A program made the translations under genes and the position numbers. Positions 1 to 40,769 of a stretch of 64,000 nt of DNA are shown here, one piece after another (positions within the stretch are counted from its first letter, which is position 1; every line of letters begins with the position of its first letter). Under the pieces are notes generated by a model, which ran no database searches, was not told where the DNA came from, and saw nothing but the letters and a program-made list of their open reading frames with translations. The stretch covers positions 34,453,501 through 34,517,500 of the forward strand of contig OV277859.1 of NCBI GenBank assembly GCA_922989275.2, given 5' to 3'. The DNA is from Gari tellinella. Its lineage: Eukaryota; Mollusca; Bivalvia; Cardiida; Psammobiidae.

Positions 1-30873
<30,873 letters not shown>

Positions 30874-30920
30874 CTGTGAACAAAAAAGAAGCATTTTTTA
30901 ACTTTTTCTCCCCTGGAACT

Positions 30921-31680
30921 TTAACCCATTACCGTATAGTCTGTTTCTAGTTTTGAAATTAGGTGACCAATTAAAGCAGATTGAAAGTAAAGTAGAATGT
31001 GCCTAAAGGCACATTCTGCTTTACTTTCAACCTGCTTTAAGCAACAATCTCTCAGGATATAGAAAATATTTCTGTTGGAACATGTTTATGATTGTATAAA
31101 TTGGAACTTTTTTCTTTTGTGGAGGAATACATCAAATGTGCTAAAAGGCACTTCTATTAACAACACGGAGAGTATTGTTTTAAACATTCGTTTTACGACT
31201 TGTGAACTGCTCTCCGGCTCTACACTGAAACAAACAAACAAACAAACAAACAAACAAATTCAACCAAACAACATGGAGAGTATTGTTTTAAACATTCGTT
31301 TTACGATTTGTGAACTACTCTCCGGCTCTACACTGAAACAAACAAACAAACAAACCAAAAACAAAAACAAAAACAAAAAAAACACTCTGTTTTTAATCAT
31401 TCTATCGATCTTTTAATTATTTGACTCATTTTAAAAATGATTTTACAAATTTACTATAACAATTTTATAATCTTGGTAATAATATTGGAAGAATTTCCAT
31501 GTTTCCATGCATCTCAATATTGTATCATTTTTATTGTGAATGTAGTTATTTGTCTTTCTCGCTTTGTAGGTACATTTATATAATTTCATGTGAAGCGCTT
31601 TTGAACGCACAACTCCTGTGTGAAAAGAGCGCTATATAAATCTGGTATAATAATAATAATAATATTAGGTAAAGGGTTAA
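30921..31680 (+). mobile_element. TTAA-1 MITE interrupted by a LINE 3' end
   Basis: TTAACCCATTACCGTATAGT start, intact hairpin, right end AGGTAAAGGGTTAA at 31680. The insert (about 31157-31668) holds two copies of a 110-base unit (GGAGAGTATTGTTTTAAACA, CTCTCCGGCTCTACACTGAA, AAAC repeats) and ends GAGCGCTATATAAATCTGGT with an ATAATAATA tail, typical of LINE 3' ends. Confidence 0.8.
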
Positions 31681-31878
31681 GTGGACAATTTCAGTTTCCA
31701 ATTTAGTTTAGTTTGGCTTTTTTTACAGTTGTATTTGTACTGCAATGTGACAAACAGTGCAGACCCTGATCAGAGGGATCCCGGTACTTCAGCATTTGCA
31801 TAGGACAAGTGTACTCTTTACAGGTGCACTGTTGGTAAAGGATGTTTATATGTGTGACTAGGGTTCAAAGGGTTTTAA
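31677..31878 (-). mobile_element. TTAA-2 MITE fragment sharing TTAA with the previous element
   Basis: Begins at the last TTAA of the preceding copy and ends CTAGGGTTCAAAGGGTT. One hairpin arm is deleted. Confidence 0.75.
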
Positions 31879-31967
31879 TATTCCAGAAAGACCTTGCATC
31901 CCAGATAAACTGAATAATACCGGATTCATTTGGGATAACTGCATGAGCCTGCATTCCAATGACTTTG

Positions 31968-33366
31968 GCTCCAGATAAGAGAGAGTAAACTGAACAAATC
32001 CAACATTTTCCCACTCATTTCAGCACCAAATCCTATAGTGTGACTACTTGTTCAAATCGTCTCTTCAAGACAATCGAATGAGTAGTGACACTGTAGGGTT
32101 TAGTGTAGAAATAACTAGAACGGCTATCACTAAAGGTGATAAATACCCCCACTATGCAGCACTCTGTCACACTCTGCAGACGTTTTCAATGAGGTTTGAC
32201 AATGGCAGGGTGCTGCCACCATCATAAAAACTTGGAAAATTTATGGCAAGTATCAAGTAAATCAGGTTGAAAGTGAAGGAGTTTGCCGTACAAGATTTTG
32301 CCTGCCAATTTCAAGGCCAAAGGTCAAGGTCACAGAGATTTGAAATGTGTGTCTTGCACATCCACTAGTCCTGAGTAACATTTATGCAAAGTATCAAGTG
32401 AATCAGGTTAAAAGTGAAGGAGGAGTTCAAAGTACAAGATTTTGCCTGCCAATTTCAAGACCAATTTAAATGACAAAGGTCAAGGTCACAGAGACCTGAA
32501 ATTTGTGTCTTGCACATCTACTACACCTGAGTAACATTTATGCCAAGTATCAAATGAATCGGGTTGAAACTGAAAGAGGAGTTGAAAGTACAAGAGTTTG
32601 CCTACCAATTTCAAAACCAATTTCAAGGCCAAAGGTCAAGGTCAAGGTCACAGAGACCTGAAAATTGTGTCTTGCACATCTACTACACCTGAATAACATC
32701 TATTCCAAGTATCAAATGAATCGGGTTGAAACTGAAGAAGGAGTTCAAAGTACAAGATTTTGCCTGCCTATTTCAAGACCAAAGGTCAAGTTCAAGGTCA
32801 AAGAGACCTGAAATTTGTGTCTTGCACATCTACTACTCCTGAGTAACATTTATGCCAAGTATCAAGTGAATCGGGTTGAAAGTGAAGGAGGAGTTCAAAG
32901 TACAAGAATTTGCCTGTCAATTTCAAGGCCAAAGGTCAAGTTCAAGGTCAAAGAGACCTGAAGTTTGTGTCTAGCACATCTACTACTCCTGAGTAACATT
33001 TATGCCAGTATAAAGTGAATCGGGTTGAAAGTGAAGGAGGAGTTCAAAGTACAAGATTTTACCTGCAAATTTCAAGACCAATTTCAAGGCCAAAGGTCAA
33101 GGTCATAGAGACCTAAAATTTGTGTCTTGCACATCTACTATACCTGAGTAACATTTATGCCAAGTATCAAATGAATCGGGTTAAAAGTGAAGGAGGAGTT
33201 GAAAGTACAAGATTTTGCAGACAGATCGACGACCGCCGGACCGACCGACTGACGGCCAACCAACCAACCGACCGACAGGCTGATTCCAGTATACCCCCCT
33301 CAAACTCTGTTTGTGGGGGTATAAATATTTCAGTTTTTGAAATACTCCCCTTATCTTGAGCTCTGT
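31968..33366. mobile_element. CAGATAAG MITE interrupted by element C
   Basis: Left GGCTCCAGATAAGAGAGAGT through the hairpin to GTAGAAATAA. It resumes at about 33325 with ATTTCAGTTTTTGAAATACT and CCCCTTATCTTGAGCTCTG. Confidence 0.75.
32113..33324 (-). mobile_element. Pearl/Helitron-like element C, about seven units
   Basis: Inverted ends AAATACCCCCAC / GTGGGGGTATAAAT. Units of about 140-180 bases contain GCCAAAGGTCAAGGTCACAG, TTGTGTCTTGCACATCTACT and AGTATCAAGTGAATCGGGTT. The microsatellite side reads GACCGACTGACGGCCAACCA. Confidence 0.83.
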
Positions 33367-33432
33367 TTTATCTGAGGCAAGACAAGGAGTCAAGTAAACC
33401 AGAAAGGTGAAACCCTGCACAAAATTACAAGA

Positions 33433-33803
33433 TCTCATGGTTGCTTTAAGCTATTTTCTACCAGGATATAGAAAATATTTCTTATGGTGCATATTCATGA
33501 ATATGTATAATGTAGAACTACTTTCTTCAGTGGAGGAATAAATTAATGGTGTTAACCCTTTACCACGTAGCATGTTTTTATTTTTGAAGACAGGTGACCA
33601 CTTACAGCAGGTTGAAAGTAAAGCAGAATGCACCTTAGGGCGCATTCTGCTTTACTTTCAGCCTGCTTTAAGCTATCGTCTGCTAGGATTTCGAAAAATA
33701 TTTCTTGTGGTACATTTTCAAAACTGTATAAATTGGAACTATTTTCTTCAGTGGAGGCACAAATTAAATGTGCTAAAAGGCGCTTCTATGGGGAAAGGGT
33801 TAA
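33433..33803 (+). mobile_element. One and a half TTAA-1 MITEs
   Basis: Right half of one copy (33433-33555) joined to a full 252-base copy (33552-33803, TTAACCCTTTACCACGTAGC to GGGAAAGGGTTAA). Confidence 0.82.
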
Positions 33804-34151
33804 AATGTGTATCTATGGAATAAAGGGTGAAATGTAGGACATGTACATTGTCTGCTATCCTACCTTTTGTATCTCTTTTAGCTGCCATTTACATCTATCC
33901 CTCATTCACCACAAAATGAACTGTTAAATCCATCTCCTGTAAGCACAGTAAGAGAGAAGGGGAGATCAAAATACATGGCAACTCCTAAGAATACAAAGAT
34001 CAAATATTGTTTTAATTTTGCAATATGTTGGTAAGGTGATAATTGAATCCCAAATCAATGCTACAGAAGATTCTAGGTCAACTGGGTCTGCATGTCAACT
34101 TGTTTGTGAGTCAACTCGGCCATCTCAACTCAGTCTGACATGTCATAATAA

Positions 34152-34328
34152 TATATCAGGGCTCCAGATAAGTATTTCAAAAACTCTTTATTTCTGCTTC
34201 AAACCCTATGGTGTCACTACTCATTAGAGTAGTCTCAAAGTAGTGTCTCAAAGAGGATTTGGTGCTGTATTAGAGAGAACATGTTGGATTTGTTCAGATT
34301 ACTCCTCCTTATCTGGAGCCCTGCATAT
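34152..34328. mobile_element. CAGATAAG MITE
   Basis: CAGGGCTCCAGATAAGTATT ... CTTATCTGGAGCCCTG; one hairpin arm rearranged. Confidence 0.78.
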
Positions 34329-34339
34329 AATATATCATA

Positions 34340-34500
34340 AAACAAGAGCTGCATGCGGCCCTAAATCGTTCACCTGGTACTCCTGATTACGGTCATGTCA
34401 TGTAAATGGACCAGTAATGATTTAGTTTTCACTTATTCACCTCCACCCACTGGTGGCCATGTTGATTCAGCTAGGAAGATTATTAGAAAACTGGCAAAGG
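34340..34500 (+). repeat. 5' fragment of an AACAAGAG-type Helitron-like element
   Basis: AACAAGAGCTGCATGCGGCC then GTTCACCTGGTAC, the start motif of these elements, with no tandem units or 3' end following. Confidence 0.5.
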
Positions 34501-34644
34501 GTCATTTGAGGTCAGTAATATCAACATGGAATATTAATAAGTCCTTAATATTAATAACAACATAAGTGAAATGAGCATATGACAGTCCACATGTTAATAA
34601 AATTGTACACACTAGTGTATTTAAGTGTTTGGTATCTTGGACAT

Positions 34645-34862
34645 TTAACCCCTTCACTGCCGTGACGTCATCCAGTTTAAACAATTGTCGTCTGCTTTTA
34701 TTTCTTAAATTTTATTTTTTGTTATTTTGACTGAAGAAATGTTGAAATCAGTGTCAAACAGTTTGAACCCTGATCAGACGCTGTGTAATGCGGCGTCTGA
34801 TCAAGATCCAAACTGTTTGCAACAAATTGTTGTGCTCGGGGTAAGGCAGTGAATGGGGTTAA
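34645..34862 (+). mobile_element. TTAA-3 MITE
   Basis: 218 bases, TTAACCCCTTCACTGCCGTG to GGCAGTGAATGGGGTTAA; type-2 hairpin complete. Immediately upstream of the LTR element. Confidence 0.87.
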
Positions 34863-34981
34863 GAGGCTACAGGGCATATGCGCTAACAAATAGTTTTATG
34901 TCTGCCGATTTTTCTTTTCCTTTTTTTCGCTTGAAGATGTGACATAGATTTCATGCAGACGACAATTCAGCGTTAAAAGGG

Positions 34982-35161
34982 TGTCGGGATTGCGTAACGC
35001 CGAGCGACGTCGTGGCGCGACCGCCAATAGGTCGCGCGTCGTTACGTCATATACATATAAACATGTTTTGAGAATTAGAGTTGTAGTTAGAGTTAACGAA
35101 GAAGATTGTGAATTAAAGAGTAAAGATTTGGAGAAGTTTCAGAGTCATCATTCACCCGACA
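34982..35161 (+). mobile_element. 5' LTR of a BEL/Pao-type retrotransposon
   Basis: 180 bases with perfect 7-base inverted ends, TGTCGGG...CCCGACA, directly followed by TTTTGGTGCCGTGACG, the primer-binding context usual for BEL/Pao elements. No second LTR was found in the window, so the element is truncated. Confidence 0.82.
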
Positions 35162-35180
35162 TTTTGGTGCCGTGACGAAG
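35162..35180 (+). other. Primer-binding site of the LTR element
   Basis: TTTTGGTGCCGTGACGAAG starts at the LTR edge and ends 5 bases before the gag ATG. TGGTGCCGTGAC is the expected reverse-transcription primer site type; the priming tRNA was not identified. Confidence 0.65.
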
Positions 35181-35185
35181 TAACA

Positions 35186-36259
35186 ATGCAGCTTTCAAAA
35201 TTACGCACACAACGCGAAGCGCAACAGAGAGTGATTTCGGCAACGTTTGATAAGTTAGAGAAAGAAAACCTGCCGAAATCAAGTGAAACAAAACTTTTGC
35301 AAATTCTTACAAACAAAATTGAATCGATAAAAACTCTTAATGAAAAGATTTCAAATCATCCGGATATAGAGGATTTAGTGACAGAACTTGTTGAAGGTGA
35401 AGAGTACGTAATCAACCTTGAGTTAAAGATCGATATCATTAGAGAGAAATGTGCAAATCAAGAGGATCAGAATTCAAACAGCCAACAGGACCAAACGCAG
35501 CCAAGTTCGCACGTAAGTTTAGAAAGTTCTAGCCAGTCTTTCCACAAACTTCCTAAACTGACTTTACCACATTTCAATGGAAATGTTACTGAGTGGCAGA
35601 CATTTTGGGATTGCTTTGAGTCTTCAGTGCATGTAAATCCGACCCTGTCCGAAGTACAGAAATTTACATATCTTCGATCGTTACTACACAATGAAGCAGC
35701 GTCTTGTATCACAGGCTTTCAACTGACACATGCTAATTACGGAAAAGCCGTAAATTTACTGAGAGAACGTTTTGGCCAGCCACACAAGATCGTCAGTTCG
35801 TATATGCAGTCTTTATTAGAGTTACAGCGACCTGACAACAGTATTTATGACATGCAACGTTTTCATGACAACCTAGAAACATACATAAGAGGTTTGGAAT
35901 CACTAGGACAGTACCAGGACTCGTATGGTGACCTATTAGTGCCAATTATTCGGGAGAAGCTGCTAACTGAACTGAAACGTAGCATGGCTCGTGATCACGG
36001 AAACAAAAAGTGGACAATACAAGAATTACGCGATTCAATTGGAAACGAAGTGAATATTATGAAGGAAGGAGAAAATACCGACCCAACAGAAGCGTACTTC
36101 CCAACCGCATCATTTTTCACGGGATGCAGAAGTTCATTACAGAAGCAGATGGGAAATGGTAAATCAGTTAAAACAAAATCACCTGGTCAGAAAAAGACGT
36201 GTCCATTTTGTGGAGAGCAGCACGCACCGGTAGAATGTAAGTTGGTGGCACTCCTGTAG
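35186..36259 (+). CDS. gag: BEL/Pao retrotransposon Gag, truncated
   Basis: 357 residues. An N-terminal coiled-coil-like region (about 1-95) is followed by a Gln/Ser linker and a DUF1759-type gag core (about 118-270) with KLPKLTLPHFNGNVTEWQTF, LRSLLHNEAASCITGF and LLRERFGQPHKIV. It ends in a zinc knuckle, CPFCGEQHAPVEC (C-x2-C-x3-H-x4-C). The frame leaves gag homology straight after the knuckle (KLVALL then stop), where unrelated repeat DNA begins, so protease, reverse transcriptase and integrase are absent. Gag itself has no internal stop, suggesting a recent insertion or retained use. Confidence 0.85.
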   Translation: MQLSKLRTQREAQQRVISATFDKLEKENLPKSSETKLLQILTNKIESIKTLNEKISNHPDIEDLVTELVEGEEYVINLELKIDIIREKCANQEDQNSNSQQDQTQPSSHVSLESSSQSFHKLPKLTLPHFNGNVTEWQTFWDCFESSVHVNPTLSEVQKFTYLRSLLHNEAASCITGFQLTHANYGKAVNLLRERFGQPHKIVSSYMQSLLELQRPDNSIYDMQRFHDNLETYIRGLESLGQYQDSYGDLLVPIIREKLLTELKRSMARDHGNKKWTIQELRDSIGNEVNIMKEGENTDPTEAYFPTASFFTGCRSSLQKQMGNGKSVKTKSPGQKKTCPFCGEQHAPVECKLVALL

Positions 36260-36395
36260 ATGCACAACGGTAGAAATAATCTGACTATATATTCCTGTAT
36301 CTCATGTTCTTCTCATTCACATATTATAACCGCCCAGTTTAGGGCTATGATCTGTAAAGATTAGCCGAAATAAAGATTTTGAGTTGAGTTGAGTT
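36245..36395 (+). mobile_element. Retroposon 3' end with GAGTT tail, at the gag break
   Basis: Starts about where gag homology stops. It ends AATAAAGATTTTGAGTTGA with (GAGTT) repeats, a tail typical of SINE/LINE 3' ends. Probably the insertion or junction that truncates the LTR element. Confidence 0.45.
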
Positions 36396-36399
36396 GGTA

Positions 36400-36786
36400 C
36401 ACGTAATTATTGTATCTCTATTGTTATAATTATCAAGTTTGCCAACAGTGGGAACAAGCCAACGCTTGTTTGGTTCTCACGAATGACCGTTGTCAAGACG
36501 ATCGCACCGGCGAAACGTTATAATGACAGGCTAATTTACACCTTGGGACCGTCAAACTTCAACGTTAAAAGCAATCCAAATGTTAAAAGAAGGAAACGTT
36601 ATAACAAACCTTTTTCAACATAGAGAAAGAAGGTAATTGGCCTGGACCAGAAAAATCAAACGTCCTATTAGAGGAAATGTACAAACATGGAGGAATTATA
36701 CCCTGGAGAAGTATCCGGCCGGCTCGCGATTTATCGTGTCGTCCAAAATCGGTCTATCAGCGGCTAGAAAACAATGTTTTTCCGAA
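36400..36786. other. No gene recognised
   Basis: AT-rich sequence between the retroposon tail and the 178-bp array. Open frames are short and I see no family signature. Confidence 0.5.
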
Positions 36787-37320
36787 AGTTTGGTGTTAAT
36801 AGAAATGCTTTTAATTTTATCATTTCGTTATAAATTTTAATACAGATGTTATATTAGACCATGATCTCACGCGTAGTACAAAATTTGAGGCGATAGCTTA
36901 TCAATTGTTAGTTTAGTGAGGTTTTGAAAATGAGAGAAAAACGTATTTTTTCGTTTACCTACGAAGTTTGGTGTTAATAGAAATGCTTTTAATGTCATCT
37001 TTTCGTTATAAATTTTAATACAGATGTTTTAGTAGACCATGATCTTACGCGTAGTACAAAATTTGAGGCAATAGCTTATAAATTGTTAGTTTAGTGAGGT
37101 TTTGAAAATGAGAGAAAAACGTATTTTTTCGTTTACCTACGAAGTTTGGTGTTAATAGAAATGCTTTTAATGTCATCTTTTCGTTATAAATTTTAATACA
37201 GATGTTTTATTAGACCATAATCTTACGCGTAGTACAAAATTTGAGGCGATAGCTTATCAATTGTTAGTTTAGTGAGGTTTTGAAAATGAGAGAAAAACGT
37301 ATTTTTTCGTTTACCTACGA
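36787..37320 (+). repeat. 178-bp tandem repeat, three units
   Basis: Units start with AGTTTGGTGTTAATAGAAAT at 36787, 36965 and 37143; a fourth begins at 37321 and breaks off into CTGT-rich DNA. Units differ by only a few bases. Contains GTTTAGTGAGGTTTTGAAAA and CTTACGCGTAG; no coding content. Confidence 0.9.
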
Positions 37321-37324
37321 AGTT

Positions 37325-37480
37325 TGTGTGTGTCTATATTTCTCTGCCACTGTCTGTTTGCCTCTTGTCTGTCTCTCTGTCTGTCTGGTTTTCTCTTATC
37401 TCTGTCTGTCAGTCTCTCGCTTCTTCTTTTCTGTCTCCATCTTTCTGTATGATTGTCTGTCTGTCTGTCTCTCTCTCCTC
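37325..37480 (+). repeat. CTGT/CT-rich low-complexity tract
   Basis: Pyrimidine-rich with many CTGTCTGT runs, ending in CTGTCTGTCTGTCTCTCTCT. It follows directly on the 178-bp array. Open frames here are low-complexity artefacts. Confidence 0.8.
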
Positions 37481-37499
37481 ATGCGGAGAAAAGGTAAAA

Positions 37500-38880
37500 T
37501 GTGTCATAAAGAGCTTAATTTGAAGAAGGGGTAAACTATATTTCAAGAGACATACTCTATGAATCCGACATTTTTGCAGCCTGGTCTGGATTACAACTGT
37601 TTGCAATTGCAGTAGTCATCATGTTACTGGTATTCAGTAATGAGAGGGTTAATCCAGTCATCAACCAAACCAGGTGCATTGATGTTGGTTTTGTTTTTTT
37701 TCAATTCAATTATTTTATCTTTATTTTTTGTGATTTGTATAATATATAAAAATCATGCGGTTACAGAAGTCAAAAACACATGTTCAAGTTACACGCACGG
37801 GTAGCATTGATCTTTTTTATTAAAGTCGCAACCCCCTGGTGTCCAGTTCCCTAACATGCACTTCATAGATAATCGGCATGATCAAGAAACATGGACTTCA
37901 TGCTGGGAGAGTTTTATGACGCTTATAAATGTCCTGCTAATTGTGTACGGTTACGTAATGTGTCACATTCCTTTGTGATGTGTAATATATGGTAGACATG
38001 TAGTTTACAGATGAATAGACCTAGTTTATTATTTACCATATTAACTTGATGATTTTATTCTTAAATAAACGTCTATTATCTTAATTTGATTTATTGATGT
38101 GTATTAAGTAAAGTGGCAAGTTTTTTCACACTTTTGTTTTTATCGCTCGAAATTGTCGGCTGCATTTTTTTTAAAATTTAGATTTGGACATTTTGTAAGT
38201 AAATAAAGCTAAAGACAAGTGTCAAACATTCTGGATCCAGATCAGACGCCGTGTTACGCGGCATCTGATCTTGATCCAAGTTGTTTGCAAAAAAAAAAGT
38301 AAAGGCGCGATCAGCAGGCAAAAAGTTAAGCAGTCACTAAAATAGATTGCTTAAGGCATTGACTGCTTTATAATTTACTCCGTTATATAAGACATAAGTA
38401 AAGCAGAAAGAAACGGAGATCTCATGTTATCATGTTTGCAATTAATTTCTGAAGATAATGCAAGCTGTTACCTCTTTCATAGAAATGATTATGGGACGGA
38501 TAATATGTATATTTTAGTCTGGATATAAAACTAACCCTAAATTCCTTTTTTTGAAGTAATATGTTAATAATTCTAATTTTCCTTTCAATAATAATAATGA
38601 TCACCTACGACATAATAATACAGTTACAACTTTGGCCGTTTGATTTTGGCCGTTTGACGCGCACTCCTTTCAAATGTCTCTTTACATACAAAATGGATTT
38701 TTTTTTTTGCCTCCAAGGAAATATTTCCTCCATGTAGAACATTGTAACAATGCATGAGCACATTTTTAGAAGTTTAGAAGTTTGCTTAAGTTTTTATACG
38801 AACGGAATTCTTTTCTTACGCTAGTTGGTCTAGTCATTTCATTAGCCAGCAACCTTTGTAGGTCATCATTACTTTTTTTC
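37500..38880. other. Mostly unassigned AT-rich sequence
   Basis: No gene recognised. It contains one type-2 hairpin (38223-38288) and otherwise unremarkable AT-rich DNA. Confidence 0.5.
38223..38288. repeat. Type-2 hairpin, solitary
   Basis: Inverted arms CAAACATTCTGGATCCAGAT / ATCTTGATCCAAGTTGTTTG around GACGCCGTGTTACGCGGC, matching the core of TTAA-3 elements without clear termini around it. Confidence 0.7.
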
Positions 38881-38884
38881 GCTT

Positions 38885-39420
38885 CAAGAAAAACCCTGGT
38901 ATTTTTACAACCGAAAGATAAGTGTCATGGCTTTATATCAAGACCGTTTTTTAAAATATATATATATATATACATATCGGACGAAAATTATGGATTAAAT
39001 TCAAGTTTTTGAAACGGGACGTAGTATATATTTCGCGATCGCCTGCTCTCGTTTACCGACTATTTCATTTGGCATCGCTCTTTACCTCGCCATAAAATTT
39101 GTCGATTTCAAAAATAAACACTGGCATTTCCACAACTGAAAGAAAAATATCTAGGCTTTCCTTAAAGACCATTTTTTTGAAAATCGGTCGAAAATTGAGG
39201 GTTTTATGAAAGGTTTTGTAACGGGCCGTGATATATTTATGCGCGAGTGCTTGCTCCCTTTTATCGGCAAATTCATTTGGTAATCACTCTTTAACTCGCC
39301 ATAAAACTGATCAATTTTAAAAAATAAAATCTGTTATTTTTACAAGTGAAAGATAAATATCTTAGCCTTCTTTTAAGACCATTGTAATGAAAATCGGGTG
39401 AAAATTAAGGATTTTATGTA
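38885..39420 (+). repeat. About 215-bp tandem repeat, 2.5 units
   Basis: Recurring blocks: GAAAGATAAGTGTC, GAAAGAAAAATATC and GAAAGATAAATATC at about 38913, 39137 and 39346, each followed by AAGACC...GAAAATCGG and a TTTTGTAACGGGC-like stretch. Diverged units, non-coding. Confidence 0.75.
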
Positions 39421-39865
39421 ACTTAAACTAACAGTAGGTAACCATTCAACACGATAAAAAACGCGATAGCCCGCTATCGGCGTACCGGTGCAGTTGAATT
39501 ATCGATCGATTAAGCGTTATCGCGCATACAGGTATTGGACGTCACCATTTTCGGGAAAATGCAGATTTGTGTATATGATTCTTCTCCAGGGTATAATTCC
39601 TCCATGGTACAAACAAGAAACATTATAAGCAATCTTCACTGTAACAATAAAATTGAGATGTGTTTCTGACAGATCTATGTAGTGTTTGTACTTAAGGTTT
39701 TTAGCATTGAAAAGTTAAACTATTGAATTTTGCGTACTTTATTAATTGATATTACAATTATAGTCATATTTCCGAATTTAGAGACGTCTGATGACGCAAA
39801 TTTTTCCCAATGGAACGGAACCGGTACCTTTCCCAATTTGGTGAGGGAAGACCCTGAGATCGCCT

Positions 39866-40740
39866 GTATAGCTCAGTGGTAGAGCATCTGCTTGCAGTGT
39901 GGGAGGTTGCAGATTCAATCCCCGGCTGGGTCAAACCAGAGACCTGAAAATTGGTATTAATGGCGTCCCTCCTTGGCACTCAGGATGGGTGACGGACGTT
40001 TCGGTAAATGACCAGTTCGGTAAATTGATTTTATATAGTGAAAGTCTGGACGTTTCGGTAAAAAGGTAAATTATAGTAAATTATAGGTTTATGTACAGGT
40101 CTGTATATCACACCTTTCGCTAGATCAATAACTGATGGTGCTTGATCTCTAATCACTCGTACCTTGTAACGTCTTGCAAATGGGTTGGGTCTATACTATA
40201 CGCTCTAGTTCTGGAATTGGTAAAATTTCTATGCCGAATTGGGGCAATAAAGTCGGTTATGAAGGAAATATAAATTTTGTTTTTTTAGTTCTTAATTATT
40301 TTGAGATGTAACAATAATCTCATCTCCTTATAGAAGAAATGATTTTTTTTTTAAGAAATCAAGTTATTTTTACCCCCTTCACATGCCCTTTATTTCGTTT
40401 TGTAAACAGGCCGAAAAATTGTATCTGTTGGTAGATCGATCAGGAGCAACACATACTAAAACAACCCTGCAAACTTTGCACAAACACTGTGCCACAATCT
40501 CATTGTTACCGAGTGAGGTGCGATGTGCGATATACTTAATCCTATAATTACTATAATTTACCTTTTTACCGAAACGTCCAGACTTTCACTATATAAAATC
40601 AATTTACCGAACTGGTCATTTACCGAAACGTCTGTAAATCCTCAGGATTCGGGTTAGCATTACGATTGGTTCGTCGGTGTCAGGATAAAGTGACTGGCCG
40701 AGTACAGTCCCACTGGTGCACCTCAAAAAGTGGCCCTTCT
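39866..40740 (+). mobile_element. tRNA-derived SINE split by a MITE
   Basis: The 5' part (39866-39986) has A box TAGCTCAGTGGTAGAGC and a B-box-like GGTTGCAGATTCAATCC; the tRNA body lacks a good acceptor stem. The 3' part (40641-40740) continues with CTCAGGATTCGGGTTAGC, GGTGTCAGGATAAAGTGACT and AAAAGTGGCCC, the central-domain style of molluscan SINEs. An open frame over the 5' half is not a gene. Confidence 0.8.
39987..40640. mobile_element. hAT-like MITE inserted in the SINE
   Basis: 654 bases flanked by an 8-base duplication CTCAGGAT (39979-39986 and 40641-40648). Inverted ends are about 95 bases, containing GACGTTTCGGTAAATGACCA and GGTAAATTATAGTAAATTAT. An 8-base duplication is characteristic of the hAT superfamily. 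No coding potential. Confidence 0.85.
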
Positions 40741-40769
40741 CATAATCATCAATCTTGATAGAGAGAAGT

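Noticed and set aside
30881..30883. ERCC6L2 start codon directly upstream of the Tudor domain
   Set aside because: The triplet is TTG, lies in the intron side of a good acceptor (TTCACAG), and no in-frame ATG is present.
39866..39940. Functional tRNA gene
   Set aside because: A- and B-box-like sequences are present but the acceptor stem does not pair, and SINE sequence continues downstream.
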